In this document: positions 6,300 through 8,153 of the stretch, in pieces | Numbering within the stretch: the first letter of the stretch is position 1 | Layout: every line of letters starts with the position of its first letter | NCBI GenBank assembly: GCA_023151335.1 | Contig: JAKLJF010000202.1 | Span: 1 to 8,153, forward strand | DNA from: Thermoanaerobaculia bacterium | GTDB lineage: Bacteria > Bacteroidota > Bacteroidia > Chitinophagales > Saprospiraceae | Length of the DNA stretch: 8,153 nt | Direction of reading: 5' to 3' | Position numbers and translations under genes: made by a program | Notes under the pieces: generated by a model | Database searches by the model: none | Told to the model about the DNA's origin: nothing | The model's input: the letters and a program-made list of their open reading frames with translations, nothing else

Positions 6300-7523
6300 T
6301 CAACGGGCGTTCAACAATAGTTCCATCATCACCTTTGCCGACACCCGCCCCTTCTGCTCAATCATTTCCGGCGGCGTGTTGTCGCCGATCTCGTAGGTAA
6401 CACCCGTGGCATCGAACTGGGCGAGGAACCAGGATTTAGACACCGGTTTACCCTCGGGGGCTGCATCTTCTTCAAATTCGAAGCCGGGCAGGTTTGTTTT
6501 CATGCCAGTCAGCCAGGCGTCTTTAAATCCGGGCAGCACAGGTGGGTTTTCCGTTTCATCGCCGGTGTAGAAGATATCTTCGAAGGTGGAGTGGAAATCG
6601 AGGCCGAGTACGAGCGTACCCTGGTGTTTTTGTACTTCGCGCACGATTTTATTGGCCACCTGCCGGGTTTCGGGCTGGCGGTAATAAGCCCAGTCGCGGT
6701 TAAGGTCGACGCCGCCGGCGTTGTGCCGCCAGAAACCGAGATCAACGCCGTCGGGGTTTATGAGCGGGAAAACCAATACGCGGTATTGCTGGCGGAAAGT
6801 TCGGGCCAGGTCGGAATCTGACAATAATTCGTCGATGAAATGTTGCAAGGCAAACCAACCGGTCACTTCCGGCGGATGTTGGCGGCACAACAATGCCACC
6901 ACGCGTTTTTCCAGGGCAGGGCCCTGTCCGATGTCGAGCATACGCAGGGGGCGGCCCAGGCGGCTTTTGCCGAAAATTTCCTGCCGCACCTCGGGATGCC
7001 GGCTTTGCATCACGCACCAGTCGGCCACATCGGCAGAGGAAACGACGGGTTGGGCAGCCACCCAAAGCGTATCGGGGCCCACATCGAGCCGGAGCAGGGC
7101 GTCCTGTTTGCTGTGCATCGAAAAGCGGGCACTGTCAAGGGGCGTCCAGTCTTTGCTGTTTTGGCTGATCTTGGGAAAGTAGCGGTGGTCGGCGTAGTCA
7201 TAGTCAAGGATCAGCCGCAGGGTTTGTTTTTTGGCCGACCAGAGTTTAAAAGCATACCAGGGACTTTTGTTGACCGGTTTGTTTTCCGGCAGGATCACCG
7301 CCCGGTAGGTGCTGTCGTCCACTTTGCGGAAATCGTTAAGCCGGGCGCCCGGGAAACGGTTGCTGGCGTAGACGGCGCCCGTTTTCCAGGCGCGGCGGGT
7401 TTGATGCAATACCGGTTTGCCGCGGGTATCTTCCGGCTCGGGGAAGTCGTGGGTGACGGCCTGCCAGGCTTTTCCGGAGTTCCACAATCCGGTAAGGAGG
7501 ATAATTAAAAATAAACTTTTCAT
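6300..7523 (-). CDS. Secreted M14 family zinc carboxypeptidase
   Basis: A 407-residue metallopeptidase precursor with a signal peptide (MKSLFLIILLTGLWNSGKA). Residues about 22-165 form a beta-rich N-terminal domain like that of the cytosolic-carboxypeptidase/Nna1 branch of M14 (PWYAFKLWSAKKQTLRLIL, then WTPLDSARF). The catalytic domain follows, about 170-407. Zinc ligands are His216 and Glu219 (RQHPPEVTG) and His311 (LDFHST). NPDGV (256-260), the RHN of residues 266-268 and DLNRDW (273-278) fit the substrate-binding region, and Glu378 in VTYEIGDN is the catalytic glutamate. All key residues are present, so the enzyme should remove C-terminal residues from a peptide or protein substrate in the periplasm or outside the cell. 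It begins 22 bases after the oxidoreductase stop, which suggests co-transcription. The exact substrate is unknown; trimming of peptides for nutrition is as likely as a regulatory role. Confidence 0.9.
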   Translation of the reverse strand: MKSLFLIILLTGLWNSGKAWQAVTHDFPEPEDTRGKPVLHQTRRAWKTGAVYASNRFPGARLNDFRKVDDSTYRAVILPENKPVNKSPWYAFKLWSAKKQTLRLILDYDYADHRYFPKISQNSKDWTPLDSARFSMHSKQDALLRLDVGPDTLWVAAQPVVSSADVADWCVMQSRHPEVRQEIFGKSRLGRPLRMLDIGQGPALEKRVVALLCRQHPPEVTGWFALQHFIDELLSDSDLARTFRQQYRVLVFPLINPDGVDLGFWRHNAGGVDLNRDWAYYRQPETRQVANKIVREVQKHQGTLVLGLDFHSTFEDIFYTGDETENPPVLPGFKDAWLTGMKTNLPGFEFEEDAAPEGKPVSKSWFLAQFDATGVTYEIGDNTPPEMIEQKGRVSAKVMMELLLNAR

Positions 7524-7545
7524 GCGCTGTTTTTCCCGGAAAGGT

Positions 7546-8153
7546 TTAGCTCAAATTATCCAAGTCCACCGGCAAGGTCCGGATTCTTTTCCCGGTGGCC
7601 AGGAACACGGCGTTGAACAGTGCCGGGGCGAACGGCGGCAGCGCAGGTTCGCCTACGCCGCCCGGTTTTTCCTGATTTTCCATGATATGCACCTCTACGG
7701 CGGGCATTTCCCGGATCGTGGGCAGGGGGTACTGGTGAAAGTTGGTTTCCTGCGCTTCACCGTCCACGAAAGTGATGCCGGGTTTTACGGCAGCCGACAG
7801 GGCCATAGCCACATTACCTTCCGTTTGGGCACGGATGGTATCGGGATTAACGATCATACCACAGTCGATCGCGCATACCACCCGGTCAATCGACACGCCG
7901 TTGCCTTTTTTGGAAACGGTAATGGCAAAGGCGGCCGTGCTGCCGAAGGAATTGGCAATGGCAATGCCCACGGCTTTACCTTCAGCGCGCTGGCGGCGGT
8001 AGTCCGACACTTCGGCCAGTTTATTCAGCAAAGCAACCCAACGCGGTTCTTTTTGCAACATGGCGAGGCGAAAATCGAGCGGATCCTTGCCGGCGGCGTG
8101 CGCCATTTCGTCTATAAAACTTTCCTGCGGAAATGCGCTGGTGGACGAATACA
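7546..8153 (-). CDS. Xanthine dehydrogenase family molybdopterin-binding subunit, C-terminal part
   Basis: The C-terminal 201 residues of the large molybdenum-cofactor subunit of a xanthine dehydrogenase/aldehyde oxidase family enzyme. The frame stays open to the window edge (STSAFPQESFIDEMAHAAGKDP), so the ATG at 8106 is internal. AIDCGMIVNPDTIRAQTEGN and the final KPGGVGEPALPPFAPALFNA segment are family signatures; the Glu in GGVGEP (codon 7650-7648) is the catalytic base. The short C-terminus and the spacing of these motifs fit the isoquinoline 1-oxidoreductase beta-like (IorB) branch, whose members are often exported and pair with a small 2Fe-2S subunit. Both the partner and the N-terminus lie outside the window. 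The substrate cannot be told from this part. It is the first visible gene of a minus-strand cluster. Confidence 0.92.
   Translation of the reverse strand, partial: YSSTSAFPQESFIDEMAHAAGKDPLDFRLAMLQKEPRWVALLNKLAEVSDYRRQRAEGKAVGIAIANSFGSTAAFAITVSKKGNGVSIDRVVCAIDCGMIVNPDTIRAQTEGNVAMALSAAVKPGITFVDGEAQETNFHQYPLPTIREMPAVEVHIMENQEKPGGVGEPALPPFAPALFNAVFLATGKRIRTLPVDLDNLS

Overview
The window looks like chromosomal DNA from a Bacteroidota bacterium, possibly of the Saprospiria group; the group-level placement is inference. The evidence is a DUF4920 lipoprotein, a LETM1-like short domain of the Bacteroidota type, promoter candidates of the Bacteroidota form (TTTG, about 20 bases, TAnnTTTG), signal peptides ending near Ala-Gln, and intergenic palindromic repeats. 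No tRNA, rRNA, CRISPR array, insertion sequence or transposase was seen.

Layout from left to right. (1) The 3' part of prfA (release factor 1) runs on the + strand to 977. (2) Positions 978-1841 hold no convincing gene. They carry a set of palindromic and inverted repeats, the clearest being two 82-base units in head-to-head orientation at 1211-1292 and 1341-1422. (3) On the minus strand, a small TPR-like protein with two membrane segments (1842-2507) lies downstream of a secreted MORN-repeat/caspase-like protein (2651-4150). A 27-bp-stem inverted repeat fills most of the gap between them and abuts the caspase stop codon. (4) A divergent AT-rich promoter region (4151-4436) leads right into a DUF4920 lipoprotein (4437-4934). 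(5) The DUF4920 gene converges on a minus-strand gene cluster, and the two stop codons share the four bases TTAA at 4931-4934. Read in its own direction, that cluster is a molybdopterin-binding xanthine-dehydrogenase-family subunit (cut by the window edge), a secreted M14 carboxypeptidase 22 bases later, and then a 433-residue three-part protein 67 bases later. The three parts are LETM1-like, single-HKD phospholipase-D-type nuclease, and EVE/PUA-like.

How the genes may work together: prfA is housekeeping. The three minus-strand genes at the right are close enough to be co-transcribed but share no obvious pathway. The most notable items are two multidomain proteins. One couples a PLD-type nuclease to a C-terminal domain resembling the EVE-like domains that read modified bases in restriction proteins, behind a LETM1-like segment that may have been joined by deletion. 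The other is an exported caspase homologue carrying about seven MORN repeats, with a membrane-anchored TPR-like protein next to it.
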